From NCBI GenBank assembly GCA_027071315.1, contig JALSUP010000133.1:1-59226 (forward strand): a stretch of DNA of 59,226 nt. The letters are read 5' to 3'. Below, piece after piece: positions 8,818 to 17,755 of this stretch. The notes below the pieces were generated by a model, which searched no databases, had not been told where the DNA came from, and saw only the letters and a list, made by a program, of their open reading frames with translations. Source of the DNA: Sulfurovum sp. (lineage in GTDB: Bacteria; Campylobacterota; Campylobacteria; Campylobacterales; Sulfurovaceae). Every line of letters starts with the position of its first letter. Within the stretch, counting starts at the first letter, position 1. Both the position numbers and the translations under genes were made by a program.

Positions 8818-10038
8818 TTAAACGCCATCCACACGAAGCAGTTTTGTCTTTCCGACCATCAGATCGATCGTCATACCGATACGCTTAAAGACAGACTCCT
8901 GTCTATACTCAAGGTTATGTTTTTTACAAATATCTTTGACAATAGGCTGCATTTTCTGGTAGTAGCTCAAAGGCATATTCGGGAAAAGGTGGTGTTCTAT
9001 CTGGTAGTTCAGGAAACCATGCAGAAAGTCTACCCGGTCTGAGCCTGTGTTGTAGTTGACCGACCCCATGATCTGTCTGAGGTAGAACTCGCCCGTACTC
9101 TTGTGCGGTTCGGAGAACATGTAAATGTCTTCTGCCGAGTGGTTCGGTACAATGACCAGAAAGGAGTGAAGATTGGCGAAAAACTCTGCCATCACAAGAA
9201 TGAGAAAAGCCGTTCCTACAGCCGCTAGTCCCAATGGAAGGAAGAAGGCAGGGAAAAGGACAAATTTGATGACAATGTACGGCAGGTAGTACTCCATCCA
9301 GAGTTCCAAACCGTTCTTTGTACGCGGGTCAAGCTGGAAATCGGTCACTTCCAGTTTTTTCTGATCTCTGTTCTTTTTGTTTTCCAAAATCCGTAAAGTA
9401 TTGGGTGCATAGTAGAGGAATTTCCACATACCTGCAAAAGCATACACGATAACATAACGAAGGAACATTGGTGTTTTAGACTGAATGAGCCATTGCAGGT
9501 TACGTTCCACATTGTCCGGGTCATCATCTTCCCCGAGATGGTAGTGGTGCATAATGTTGTGTTCATACTCCCAGGCCTGGGGTTTGATCCAGTCCAGCCA
9601 ATCCACATAACGTCTTGGGCCTTTGGCAAAGAATTTTTTAGTATAACGCTCCGGTATATTGGGTACTTTGTCGTAACCGCCATGTAAAATGGGGTGCGTG
9701 GTATTGGCCCAGCGTGAAACGTTACCTGTACTTATGAGCAGGGCAGCAATAATTGCCAATGGCCAAAATACAAAAGCACTGAGGTCTGTGATGAAATACT
9801 CTAAAAGGGTAATGAGCAGGATCATGGCATAGCCGGAGTAGGTAAATGTTTTACCCCAGCGTTCCAGTTTCAGGAGATGCTTAAAATCCTCCTCATTTGG
9901 CGGCAGCATCGTCTCTTTAATGGCATCAATGTCTTTTTCCAATTGCTCTTTATCTATGTCTTCATACCTGGCATAAGTCGTTTCTGTTTCTATGTTTTCA
10001 CTAGCGCTGTTTGTGTGATTTTCTGGTTCTTTACTCAT
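8818..10038 (-). CDS. Membrane fatty acid desaturase
   Basis: Histidine boxes HPILH, HNIMHHYH, QIEHHLFPNMP, with TM segments. Confidence 0.85.
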   Translation of the reverse strand: MSKEPENHTNSASENIETETTYARYEDIDKEQLEKDIDAIKETMLPPNEEDFKHLLKLERWGKTFTYSGYAMILLITLLEYFITDLSAFVFWPLAIIAALLISTGNVSRWANTTHPILHGGYDKVPNIPERYTKKFFAKGPRRYVDWLDWIKPQAWEYEHNIMHHYHLGEDDDPDNVERNLQWLIQSKTPMFLRYVIVYAFAGMWKFLYYAPNTLRILENKKNRDQKKLEVTDFQLDPRTKNGLELWMEYYLPYIVIKFVLFPAFFLPLGLAAVGTAFLILVMAEFFANLHSFLVIVPNHSAEDIYMFSEPHKSTGEFYLRQIMGSVNYNTGSDRVDFLHGFLNYQIEHHLFPNMPLSYYQKMQPIVKDICKKHNLEYRQESVFKRIGMTIDLMVGKTKLLRVDGV

Positions 10039-10154
10039 AATTCCTACTTCTAATAATAATTAGAATTATATACTAATAGTGTTAAGATTGGGTATAGAAA
10101 ATAAATAGGGTATAATTGTCGAAATAATTACAAAATAAAACAGAAAGAATACTA

Positions 10155-10649
10155 ATGTGTGACTTTAATAATCTCAATGAAGAAGAGAAAAAACTTCAGC
10201 ACGAAAAACTAATGGACTGTGCCAAAAATATGGGTGGGAAAAACTTCTTTTTGAGCCTTTTGGAAGCCATAAGAGAGACGAAGCCCCATCCGCTTATTGC
10301 GGCTAACAGCGAATTTGACACCGAGTTTGGAACCATTACCTGGAACAAAGTCATTTTCAATGACAAACTGCAGCTCTTGCTCAAAGCACGTGTCAATGAG
10401 AGTAAACAGGACAACCTTTTGCCGGAAAAAGATGCCAAGAATTATAAAAAGATCTTAAATCTCTTACGGACACTCAAGCCGATTGTCTTTCATGTAAAGC
10501 CCGGCAATCCGGAAGATGGTCAGGGCTTTTACTTTCAGGCTTTTGATGTCATCAATGAAGAGAAAACAAAACTGAATCCACTTTTCGATGCTGTTTTCTT
10601 CTGTTCAGTCGATACCGTCAAGAAAGCACTCAATTATGAACCCAAATAA
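10155..10649 (+). CDS. Hypothetical protein
   Basis: Long ORF with consistent codon usage; no family recognised. Confidence 0.6.
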   Translation: MCDFNNLNEEEKKLQHEKLMDCAKNMGGKNFFLSLLEAIRETKPHPLIAANSEFDTEFGTITWNKVIFNDKLQLLLKARVNESKQDNLLPEKDAKNYKKILNLLRTLKPIVFHVKPGNPEDGQGFYFQAFDVINEEKTKLNPLFDAVFFCSVDTVKKALNYEPK

Positions 10650-10839
10650 AGACGGAAAAAGACGCAGCGACATCAGGTATGGTCTTGATGTGGGGGTGGT
10701 ACTTAAAGAAGACCAGTCAACGGGATACATTACTTACGGAAAAGTCCAAAAGATCCTCACCAACTCCCCTACCCATCCGCATGGGATTAAAGTACGTCTC
10801 AATACCGGTGAAGTCGGACGTGTGCAAGAGATACTGTGA
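10636..10839 (+). CDS. YwbE-family protein
   Basis: MNPNKDGKRRSDIRYGLDVGVVLKEDQSTG..TYGKVQKILTNSPTHPHGIKVRLNTGEVGRVQEIL; internal Met of ORF 10588. Confidence 0.8.
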   Translation: MNPNKDGKRRSDIRYGLDVGVVLKEDQSTGYITYGKVQKILTNSPTHPHGIKVRLNTGEVGRVQEIL

Positions 10840-11282
10840 CACTTTTCATAGACGGCGATGCCTTCCCAAACCTCTTAAAGCCTATTGTCCTTCGCAGCAT
10901 AGAACGACTTTCTCTGCCTACCAAGGTCATTGCCAATAAAAAGATCACTATTGGAAAGTCAAAGCACATAGAGTACATCATTGTTGATCAGGGAGCAGAT
11001 GAGGCGGACCACCGTATTGTAGAACTCTGTGAAGAAGGTGATCTTGTCATTACGGCAGACATTCCTTTAGCAGACCGCATCATTACCAAAAATGCCCATG
11101 CTATTGACCACCGCGGTGAACTCTACTCCAGAGAAAACATTAAACAATACCTTGCCATGCGTGACCTCATGGAGAGCATTAGAGAATCAGGAGAGATGAC
11201 CGGCGGACCAAAAGCCTTCGGACAAAAAGATGCCCACGCCTTTGCCAACCAGTTCAATGCTTTTTTAGCAAAGCATATTTAG
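10836..11282 (+). CDS. YaiI/YqxD family protein (DUF188)
   Basis: LFIDGDAFPN ... VDQGADEADHRIVEL ... GDLVITADIPLADR ... MTGGPKAF; GTG start. Confidence 0.85.
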   Translation: MTLFIDGDAFPNLLKPIVLRSIERLSLPTKVIANKKITIGKSKHIEYIIVDQGADEADHRIVELCEEGDLVITADIPLADRIITKNAHAIDHRGELYSRENIKQYLAMRDLMESIRESGEMTGGPKAFGQKDAHAFANQFNAFLAKHI

Positions 11283-11288
11283 TTAATA

Positions 11289-11939
11289 TTAAATAACATA
11301 AAGAAGTATGGCAAAGAACTGCAGGATCGACCCTGCCATGACAAAGATGTGCCAGATGGTATGAAAATAATTGATGTTGTCTTTCACATAAAAAATCACA
11401 CCGCTTGTATAAGCAATGCCCCCTGAAACCATCAGCCAAAACCCTACAGGATCAATATTGGCTTTAAAGCTGTCAAATACAAAAATGATCAGCCAGCCCA
11501 TGATGATATAGGCAATCAGAGAAAGCTTTTCAAATCTTCCCGGATAGACGAATTTCAGTATGATACCTATAAGTGCAATAAACCACTCAATACCAAATAT
11601 CACCCATCCCTTGGTACCTCCGACAGTGATCAGCATGACGGGGGTATAACTTCCTGCAATAATAAAATAGATAGCCGAATGGTCGAATTTTTGGAAAAGC
11701 TGTTTGGCTTTATGGTGTGTTATCGCATGATACAATGTAGATGCACCGTACATAATGATAAGTGAAACACCATAAAGCACAGCAGAAAGAATATGTGTGA
11801 CAGAACCGTTCAAACTTGCAAAAGTGACCAGCAATACAAGCGCGGCAATACTGAGTAAAAATCCTATGCCATGGGTGACTGCATGCCACATTTCCTCCCA
11901 AAGAGAAAAATCATTCACATCGTTATGAGAATTTTTCAT
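11289..11939 (-). CDS. Hemolysin III / PAQR family membrane protein
   Basis: EEMWHAVTHGIGF ... STLYHAI ... FDHSAIYFIIAGSYTPV ... HTIWHIFVMAGS. Confidence 0.88.
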   Translation of the reverse strand: MKNSHNDVNDFSLWEEMWHAVTHGIGFLLSIAALVLLVTFASLNGSVTHILSAVLYGVSLIIMYGASTLYHAITHHKAKQLFQKFDHSAIYFIIAGSYTPVMLITVGGTKGWVIFGIEWFIALIGIILKFVYPGRFEKLSLIAYIIMGWLIIFVFDSFKANIDPVGFWLMVSGGIAYTSGVIFYVKDNINYFHTIWHIFVMAGSILQFFAILLYVI

Positions 11940-13504
11940 TATAAAAATTCTCTTCTAAGAACCTCTTTGTCTATCTCTTTTTCATGGAGTGACTTCAGGG
12001 GCATATTGATCCTGTAGACTATCTGCGAGGGAAGCATATAGTTCGGCAAGTGTTTTTTGAGTTCAAAAAGTATCTCATTTTTACCCAGTTCATTTTCGCC
12101 ATTGTAAACCATGACGATCTCCTCTTCTATCTCCGGGTTGGGTATGGAGAAGACGATACACTTGTCTATGTCGGAAATGTGGTTGTAGACCACCGTTTCT
12201 ATTTCATGCGGGTTGACACGGAAGCCCTGTGTTTTGATCATGTCATCTTTACGGGAGACAAAGTAAATGTAGCCCTCTTCATCTGCATAGACATAGTCAC
12301 CGCTGGCAATGACGATCTCATCTGTCAGCTGTCCCTCCGGTTTTCTGATCTTATCCAGAATGGAGATGCTCTTGAAGCGTTGTGCCGTCTCTTCGGGGGC
12401 ATTCCAGAACCCTTTGTAAATACAGGCACCACGGTGAATGAGCTCTCCCACTTCTCTGGGTTTACAGGCTTCACCCTCTTCGTTAATGATATAAAGCTGC
12501 ACATCGGGAATGGCTTTACCTATGGAGTTGGGACGGATGTGTATCTGTGAAGGGTCCAGATAAGCGGAACGGAAAGCCTCTGTCAAGCCGTGCATTGCAT
12601 AAAACTTTGCATCCGGAAAATGTGTCGTAATGTTTTTGATCATCAGCGGTGTAAGGTTGCCACCGGAGGATGTTACCGTTCTAAGGTTCTTAAAATGCTC
12701 AGCCTGAGGAATACGGTGAGGGTCTTCATCGAACATTTGCGTAATGTGTATAGGCATGAGCAGCAGTATTGTGATCTTGTCATTGATAAGGTGTGTAAAG
12801 AAGTCACCCGGCAATACAAATTTGTGAATGGCAAGTGTGGCTTTTTTATAGAGTGACGTAAAGATCTGGTTCAGTCCATAGTCGAGATTGAAAGAGAGGA
12901 TGCCCGAGATGACATCTGTACTCTTGACATCCAGATAGTTTGCAACAATACGCGCACCGTCTATGAAGGCACGGTGGTCTATGACAATGCCTTTGGGGTT
13001 TCCTGTAGAGCCAAAGCTGTAGGTGATGGCTGCATTGTCGTGTCCGTTGATGTCGCATTTTATGTCAGCGGTGTAACACTTGCAGATCTCTTCAAAAGAG
13101 ACATCAGACTCGGCACTTGCCTCATAAGAGATGATCTTCCCCTCAAAATCGATGGCTTTGATGTTCTTGATCTTGGCAGAATCAGTAATGATACAGGAGA
13201 TCTGACAGTCATCAATAATGTGTTTGACCTGTTCGGGTTTCAAAAGTCTGGTGATGGGAACAAAAACATATTCTGTCGAGAGCAGTGCCAGTATGGCAAT
13301 GACCTGCGATGTACTTTTGTTGGAGTAAATACCTACTCTGCTCCCTTTTTTCAAACCAAGTGTCGTCAAATAGTGTGCTATCTGGTCCACTTTAGTCAGT
13401 AAAGCAGCATAACTGTAGCTTTCACTTCCGTGTATGAGTCCAACTTTTTCAGGCTCGTAGTGTGCCGCCAACTCCAATAAGTTTCTAATACTGTTTACTG
13501 ACAT
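11939..13504 (-). CDS. AMP-forming adenylate ligase (acyl-CoA synthetase / NRPS A-domain-like, stand-alone)
   Basis: AITYSFGSTGNPKGIVIDHRAFI, MHGLTEAFRSAYLDP, ASGDYVYADEEGYIYFVSRKDDMIKTQGFRVNPHEIE. Confidence 0.85.
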   Translation of the reverse strand: MSVNSIRNLLELAAHYEPEKVGLIHGSESYSYAALLTKVDQIAHYLTTLGLKKGSRVGIYSNKSTSQVIAILALLSTEYVFVPITRLLKPEQVKHIIDDCQISCIITDSAKIKNIKAIDFEGKIISYEASAESDVSFEEICKCYTADIKCDINGHDNAAITYSFGSTGNPKGIVIDHRAFIDGARIVANYLDVKSTDVISGILSFNLDYGLNQIFTSLYKKATLAIHKFVLPGDFFTHLINDKITILLLMPIHITQMFDEDPHRIPQAEHFKNLRTVTSSGGNLTPLMIKNITTHFPDAKFYAMHGLTEAFRSAYLDPSQIHIRPNSIGKAIPDVQLYIINEEGEACKPREVGELIHRGACIYKGFWNAPEETAQRFKSISILDKIRKPEGQLTDEIVIASGDYVYADEEGYIYFVSRKDDMIKTQGFRVNPHEIETVVYNHISDIDKCIVFSIPNPEIEEEIVMVYNGENELGKNEILFELKKHLPNYMLPSQIVYRINMPLKSLHEKEIDKEVLRREFL

Positions 13505-13516
13505 TCTAACTCCTTA

Positions 13517-14686
13517 TTATATTCCGTAGGTCCATATTTCATAGTTTTTATCTAAAAGTGTGCTTGGTGCGCTGTGGAACTGCAATATCTTTTTATAGAA
13601 GAAAAGTACGATGTCATCGACTTCGTCCTGCGTCAACACTTTGGTGATACCACCCGTCAGCACAATGCTGTTCAAAATGTCAAGGTTGAGTTCAACATAC
13701 TGCCCGTGGTGCTTGGAAACTTTATAGAGTACAAGAAAAATGGCCAACTGCATCAAGGTACGTGTGGCCTTTTCACTCTGCTCTTCCAGAATGTTTTCCG
13801 TCACATTCAAATGTTCCAACAGTTCAAAGACAAACTCATTGCTCTTGGCTGTATGTACCAGACTTTCACGCGACTTAAAGACACCCAGTTTCTTGAAAAC
13901 CAGACGGTCGTAAGCCCCTTCAGAGACAATGTTGTCATTGACCAGGTCACGGCTGTAGTGAATGTCGGTCGTCGCCCCGCCAATATCCACCACAATGAAA
14001 GGGTCAGCCACATCAAGGCGTTCATTTATTTTAGGCAGAGAACGGTTGACGATGTAGGGTGTAGAGAAGATCTGATTGGAAGTAATGGCATAGAGTGCTT
14101 TAATGTCCTCTTTCCCGACAATGTCAGACTGGTAAAGGTCAGTCAGGTAATTTTTGAGTGCCTCTTCCTGTATTTTCAACTTGTCAGAAATAATATTCTC
14201 CAGGAGTACAACATTGTCTACATGCTTCTCTAAAAAAGCGTTGTTCTCTTTGCTTCCGACATAAACAATATTCTGATAATTGACCTTTTCAAGATAGGTC
14301 AGTAATTTTTCATCGAAAACATTCTTGACAGAATCTATACCGCCCACAACAATGACCACATCTATCAGCTCGGAAGGCACAGGCTCAGACTCTATTTTAG
14401 GGTAAAGAACGGTGTCTATAATGTTAATACCCGAATTGAACGCGATGTTTATCGCATACTTGAGTGAAAATGAGTTGGTCAGGCCGATGATCAGCGTACT
14501 CAAACCCCCGTTCGCCGAAGAGCAGATGTTGATATCCTCTTTGCTGTATTTGGAAATAGTATCTGCACATTTACTATTGAGGTCGTCCAGTATGTTCTTG
14601 TTGAAATCTCTGAAATACTGCTCTATCCTGCCCTCTTGTGCCACTTTGAAGTAGGTTGAACCTATATCTATAAACAGTTTACTCAT
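13517..14686 (-). CDS. MutL/GlmL-type protein associated with glutamate mutase
   Basis: MSKLFIDIGSTYFKVAQE, SSANGGLSTLIIGLT, VVDIGGATTDIHY; adjacent to GlmE/GlmS homologues. Confidence 0.8.
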   Translation of the reverse strand: MSKLFIDIGSTYFKVAQEGRIEQYFRDFNKNILDDLNSKCADTISKYSKEDINICSSANGGLSTLIIGLTNSFSLKYAINIAFNSGINIIDTVLYPKIESEPVPSELIDVVIVVGGIDSVKNVFDEKLLTYLEKVNYQNIVYVGSKENNAFLEKHVDNVVLLENIISDKLKIQEEALKNYLTDLYQSDIVGKEDIKALYAITSNQIFSTPYIVNRSLPKINERLDVADPFIVVDIGGATTDIHYSRDLVNDNIVSEGAYDRLVFKKLGVFKSRESLVHTAKSNEFVFELLEHLNVTENILEEQSEKATRTLMQLAIFLVLYKVSKHHGQYVELNLDILNSIVLTGGITKVLTQDEVDDIVLFFYKKILQFHSAPSTLLDKNYEIWTYGI

Positions 14687-16047
14687 AGCATGATCCCTAT
14701 GTCTTTAATGATCTTGTCTACCACGCGTTCTCCCTCGGCAAGTTTGATCTTGGAGCGTTCAAAAGCGAAACTTTTGTCTGAAATAGGGAGGTTCCCTTTT
14801 TTCAATATACGGATATTGCTGTCCGGGTCACGAATGGTAATGACTTCATTGGCATTGATGATATGTGGAGAGAAGGGAATATCAATATACCCTTTTTTAA
14901 TGGAGTTGAACACTTTTCTCCATAAAGTATCTGCCTTGTCATTGAAGACTGCTTCGAGGATTTCATCGACTTCATTGGTGAGGTTCTCTTCCTCCTCTTC
15001 ATCTCCTACTTTGGGAATCCCTTTGAGCATACCCAAAGTGTATTTGACATTGGCGACTGCCAGAGCATTGGCCTCTTTGGTCGGGATACCAAAGGCTTCA
15101 TTACGTGTTTTGGTAATGATCTTGTCCGCCCCGACCATCGCTGCAATGACAGTAGAGGTGTTTATGAGTGAGTCGGAGTACTCTTTATTGTAAGGGAAAG
15201 CCCCCATCCATTGATGGTAGACCAGGTTAATGGTCGCATCATCATGTCCGAATTGGTCTGCATACTTTCTGGCAAGTTTTTTAATGACATTGGAGGAGAC
15301 GATGTCCTGCATCATGGAACCTGTCTGCGAAAAACTCACAGAGAAAGACTTGACGCCCTCTTCGAGAGAGAGAAGCATTTCAAGCAGCTGTATGACAATG
15401 ACAATGGCCGGTGCCTGTAGCGTAGCAGAGAGCGGTCCGAAAGACTCACGGTTAATGGGCTCATTGAGCTTAGAGTAGTTGGCACAGACGCGTTCGACAT
15501 ATTTCCAGTATAAAAAGGCTTTGTCCATAGGGAAGTTCTTGGAGTACGGCAGCAGGTAGGTGATCGGCCCGCCTTCAATTTCAAAAATCCCCGATGCCAA
15601 AGCTGTTTCAACCAGCAGACGTGCATCTGGCGTACCGTGACGCAGACTCACCGGTGTATTGTAGTGGGTGATCATCTTTCGCGTGGTTCTGTAGCCGTGA
15701 TTGACCAGAGGATAGCCGTTGAGCATGTCCGTATCATTCTCTTCGGAGAGTGCCAGCATCTTTTTGGCTGTGGCATAGTCGTTAAGACGGGTGTTCGAGT
15801 CAATGGTCAGAGGGAGGACATCGACATTGGCATCTTTAAACTCTTTGTAAAGCTGAAAAACCTTGTCATAGGTAGGAAAACCGCCACGCGGCTGTACCAG
15901 CATTTCAGATGATGTTTTGAACTTATGGGAGATGAAGAGGTCTTTACTCGCATTTTTAATGAAATCTTCTACTTCATCAAAATCAAAACGGTCTATATAT
16001 TCGCTGTTTACAATGATCTCACGTTCACGCTGCAGTAAAGAACTCAT
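14683..16047 (-). CDS. Methylaspartate (glutamate) mutase epsilon-subunit-like protein (GlmE-like)
   Basis: GFPTYDKV, NGYPLVNHGYRTTRKM, SLRHGTPDARLLVE, VYHQWMGAFPYNKE, EAFGIPTKEANA. Confidence 0.85.
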   Translation of the reverse strand: MSSLLQREREIIVNSEYIDRFDFDEVEDFIKNASKDLFISHKFKTSSEMLVQPRGGFPTYDKVFQLYKEFKDANVDVLPLTIDSNTRLNDYATAKKMLALSEENDTDMLNGYPLVNHGYRTTRKMITHYNTPVSLRHGTPDARLLVETALASGIFEIEGGPITYLLPYSKNFPMDKAFLYWKYVERVCANYSKLNEPINRESFGPLSATLQAPAIVIVIQLLEMLLSLEEGVKSFSVSFSQTGSMMQDIVSSNVIKKLARKYADQFGHDDATINLVYHQWMGAFPYNKEYSDSLINTSTVIAAMVGADKIITKTRNEAFGIPTKEANALAVANVKYTLGMLKGIPKVGDEEEEENLTNEVDEILEAVFNDKADTLWRKVFNSIKKGYIDIPFSPHIINANEVITIRDPDSNIRILKKGNLPISDKSFAFERSKIKLAEGERVVDKIIKDIGIML

Positions 16048-16466
16048 GACTTACGCTCCTGCAAAAATGCTTCAAGTGTGTCCAGGCCTTCATTGAGGTC
16101 TGTCTGGTGAAAGACAAGGTCAAAGCCGTAATTCTGGAAACGCGGTACCAGTTCATGCTCATCCATCTCGCCTACACCGAGGTTCCCGCCTATCATAAAG
16201 GCGACATTGTTAAAGTCATACTGACTTTTGAGTATCTGAAGGTCACGGCACCACCCTTCTGCTTCACCATTCAGAGATGAGATAAGAAGCACATCTGCAT
16301 CTGTCTCTATCACGGCATCCATAAACTCTTCCAGATACGTATTGACCCCAAGATTGAACACTTCAAATCCACGCTCTTCTAAAGAGATATCTATTAACCT
16401 GTTAGCAACGACATGAATGTCATTCCCCACTACACCTGTTACAACTTTCATTATTCTTCTTTTCAA
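16044..16466 (-). CDS. Cobalamin-binding subunit, methylaspartate mutase sigma (GlmS-like)
   Basis: VVTGVVGNDIHVVANRLID (DxH), LISSLNGE, FMIGGNLGVG. Confidence 0.85.
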   Translation of the reverse strand: MKRRIMKVVTGVVGNDIHVVANRLIDISLEERGFEVFNLGVNTYLEEFMDAVIETDADVLLISSLNGEAEGWCRDLQILKSQYDFNNVAFMIGGNLGVGEMDEHELVPRFQNYGFDLVFHQTDLNEGLDTLEAFLQERKS

Positions 16467-16537
16467 AAATATTATGTCTATAATTCTACCTAATTTTTAG
16501 TATAATCTTCACATTACACTATAGACAGGAATAAACT

Positions 16538-17020
16538 ATGCCTTTTTACACAGCCGACATCTCAGACGAACACCACGAAAAAGTACAGGTTCTCTCTCCC
16601 GAATACCACAGTTACGGTGGTAATGAAAAATGCAAAGGCCCCATTGCGACACTCAAACTCAATGAAGAGAACTCTGATCTCATTACTATGTTAAAAGAGC
16701 CGGGAAAGGGACGTATTGCCGTGGTAGATGTAGACAAAGCACACTATGCAGTCGTTGGTGAAAACCTCATGAAATTTGCTCATGAAAATGGCTGGACAGG
16801 TATTCTCATCAACGGTTATGTACGCGACACCCACATCACCAAAACCATCCCTGTAGGTCTATGGGCTTTGGGTACCTGCCCCAGAAAAAGCCATGTCAAA
16901 CAACCCGGAGAGCGTGATGTCACCTTCACTTTTGGCGGTGTTTTCTTTAAGAACGGAGAAATTCTCCTCGCAGATCATGACGGAATCATCGTCATCGACG
17001 AAGAGAGTCTGGAAGCGTAA
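16538..17020 (+). CDS. rraA: RraA family regulator/aldolase
   Basis: GWTGILINGYVRDTHITKTIPVGLWALGTCPRKS ... DHDGIIVIDEE. Confidence 0.85.
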   Translation: MPFYTADISDEHHEKVQVLSPEYHSYGGNEKCKGPIATLKLNEENSDLITMLKEPGKGRIAVVDVDKAHYAVVGENLMKFAHENGWTGILINGYVRDTHITKTIPVGLWALGTCPRKSHVKQPGERDVTFTFGGVFFKNGEILLADHDGIIVIDEESLEA

Positions 17021-17026
17021 TAGAGA

Positions 17027-17755
17027 CTATTTCTCTAAACGGATTTTCCTCTTCTTCCAGTCAGGCATAAAGAGGTTCAAGTAATTATAAAACTTCACAC
17101 TATGATCAGCATGCACCAAGTGAGCCAGTTCATGAAACACTACATATTCTATACACTCAGTCGGCTTCTCAATCAGTTTTAGATTCAGATTGATGTAGCC
17201 TTTACTTGGGTTACAGCTTCCCCACCGAGTTTTCATCTCTCGTATACGTACCGTTTCTATCTCTTGTTTGACTATGGGTTTATATTTTTCTATGGCTTTT
17301 TGAAAGTGTCTCTTTGCCTTTTGAGTCTGCCAGGCTTTTATGAGTCTTTGCTTCTTTTCATAGTTCGCGGTATCTTTCACAAAAACCTGTAAATAACCTC
17401 TCCGAAGCTTCACGCCCTCCAAGTCTCTACACTCTATCACCTTCAAACGGTAATTTCGACCCAAATAACAGAAGTTCTCTCCACTTACATACTCTTTTTC
17501 ATGTACATCTCTATGAGCATCAAAAAAAGCGATCTTCTTATCTATCCAATCTGCTCTTTTTTTAAGTACATACTCTATATCTCTTTTGTTACTATCAGTA
17601 GGAGCTGTAAGTATTACTTCTCCACTTGGTTTGACTTTGAGGTTGATGTGTTTGACATCTTTTCTCACAATTTCAATCTTAGGGGACGCGACTTTAGTCG
17701 CGTTATTCTGCTTCTTTTTTTCAGCGACTAAAGTCGCTGCCCCTTTCCTAGTCAT
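17027..17755 (-). CDS. YgjP-like zinc metallopeptidase (DUF45/M48-like) of the type I RM operon
   Basis: MKTRWGSCNPSKGYINLNLKLI ... EYVVFHELAHLVHADHS; N-terminus carries a 62-bp repeat copy. Confidence 0.85.
   Translation of the reverse strand: MTRKGAATLVAEKKKQNNATKVASPKIEIVRKDVKHINLKVKPSGEVILTAPTDSNKRDIEYVLKKRADWIDKKIAFFDAHRDVHEKEYVSGENFCYLGRNYRLKVIECRDLEGVKLRRGYLQVFVKDTANYEKKQRLIKAWQTQKAKRHFQKAIEKYKPIVKQEIETVRIREMKTRWGSCNPSKGYINLNLKLIEKPTECIEYVVFHELAHLVHADHSVKFYNYLNLFMPDWKKRKIRLEK
17682..17743 (-). repeat. 62-bp REP/BIME double hairpin, copy A (in metallopeptidase gene)
   Basis: GGGGACGCGACTTTAGTCGCG...CAGCGACTAAAGTCGCTGCCCC; encodes GAATLVAEKKKQNNATKVASPK. Confidence 0.9.
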
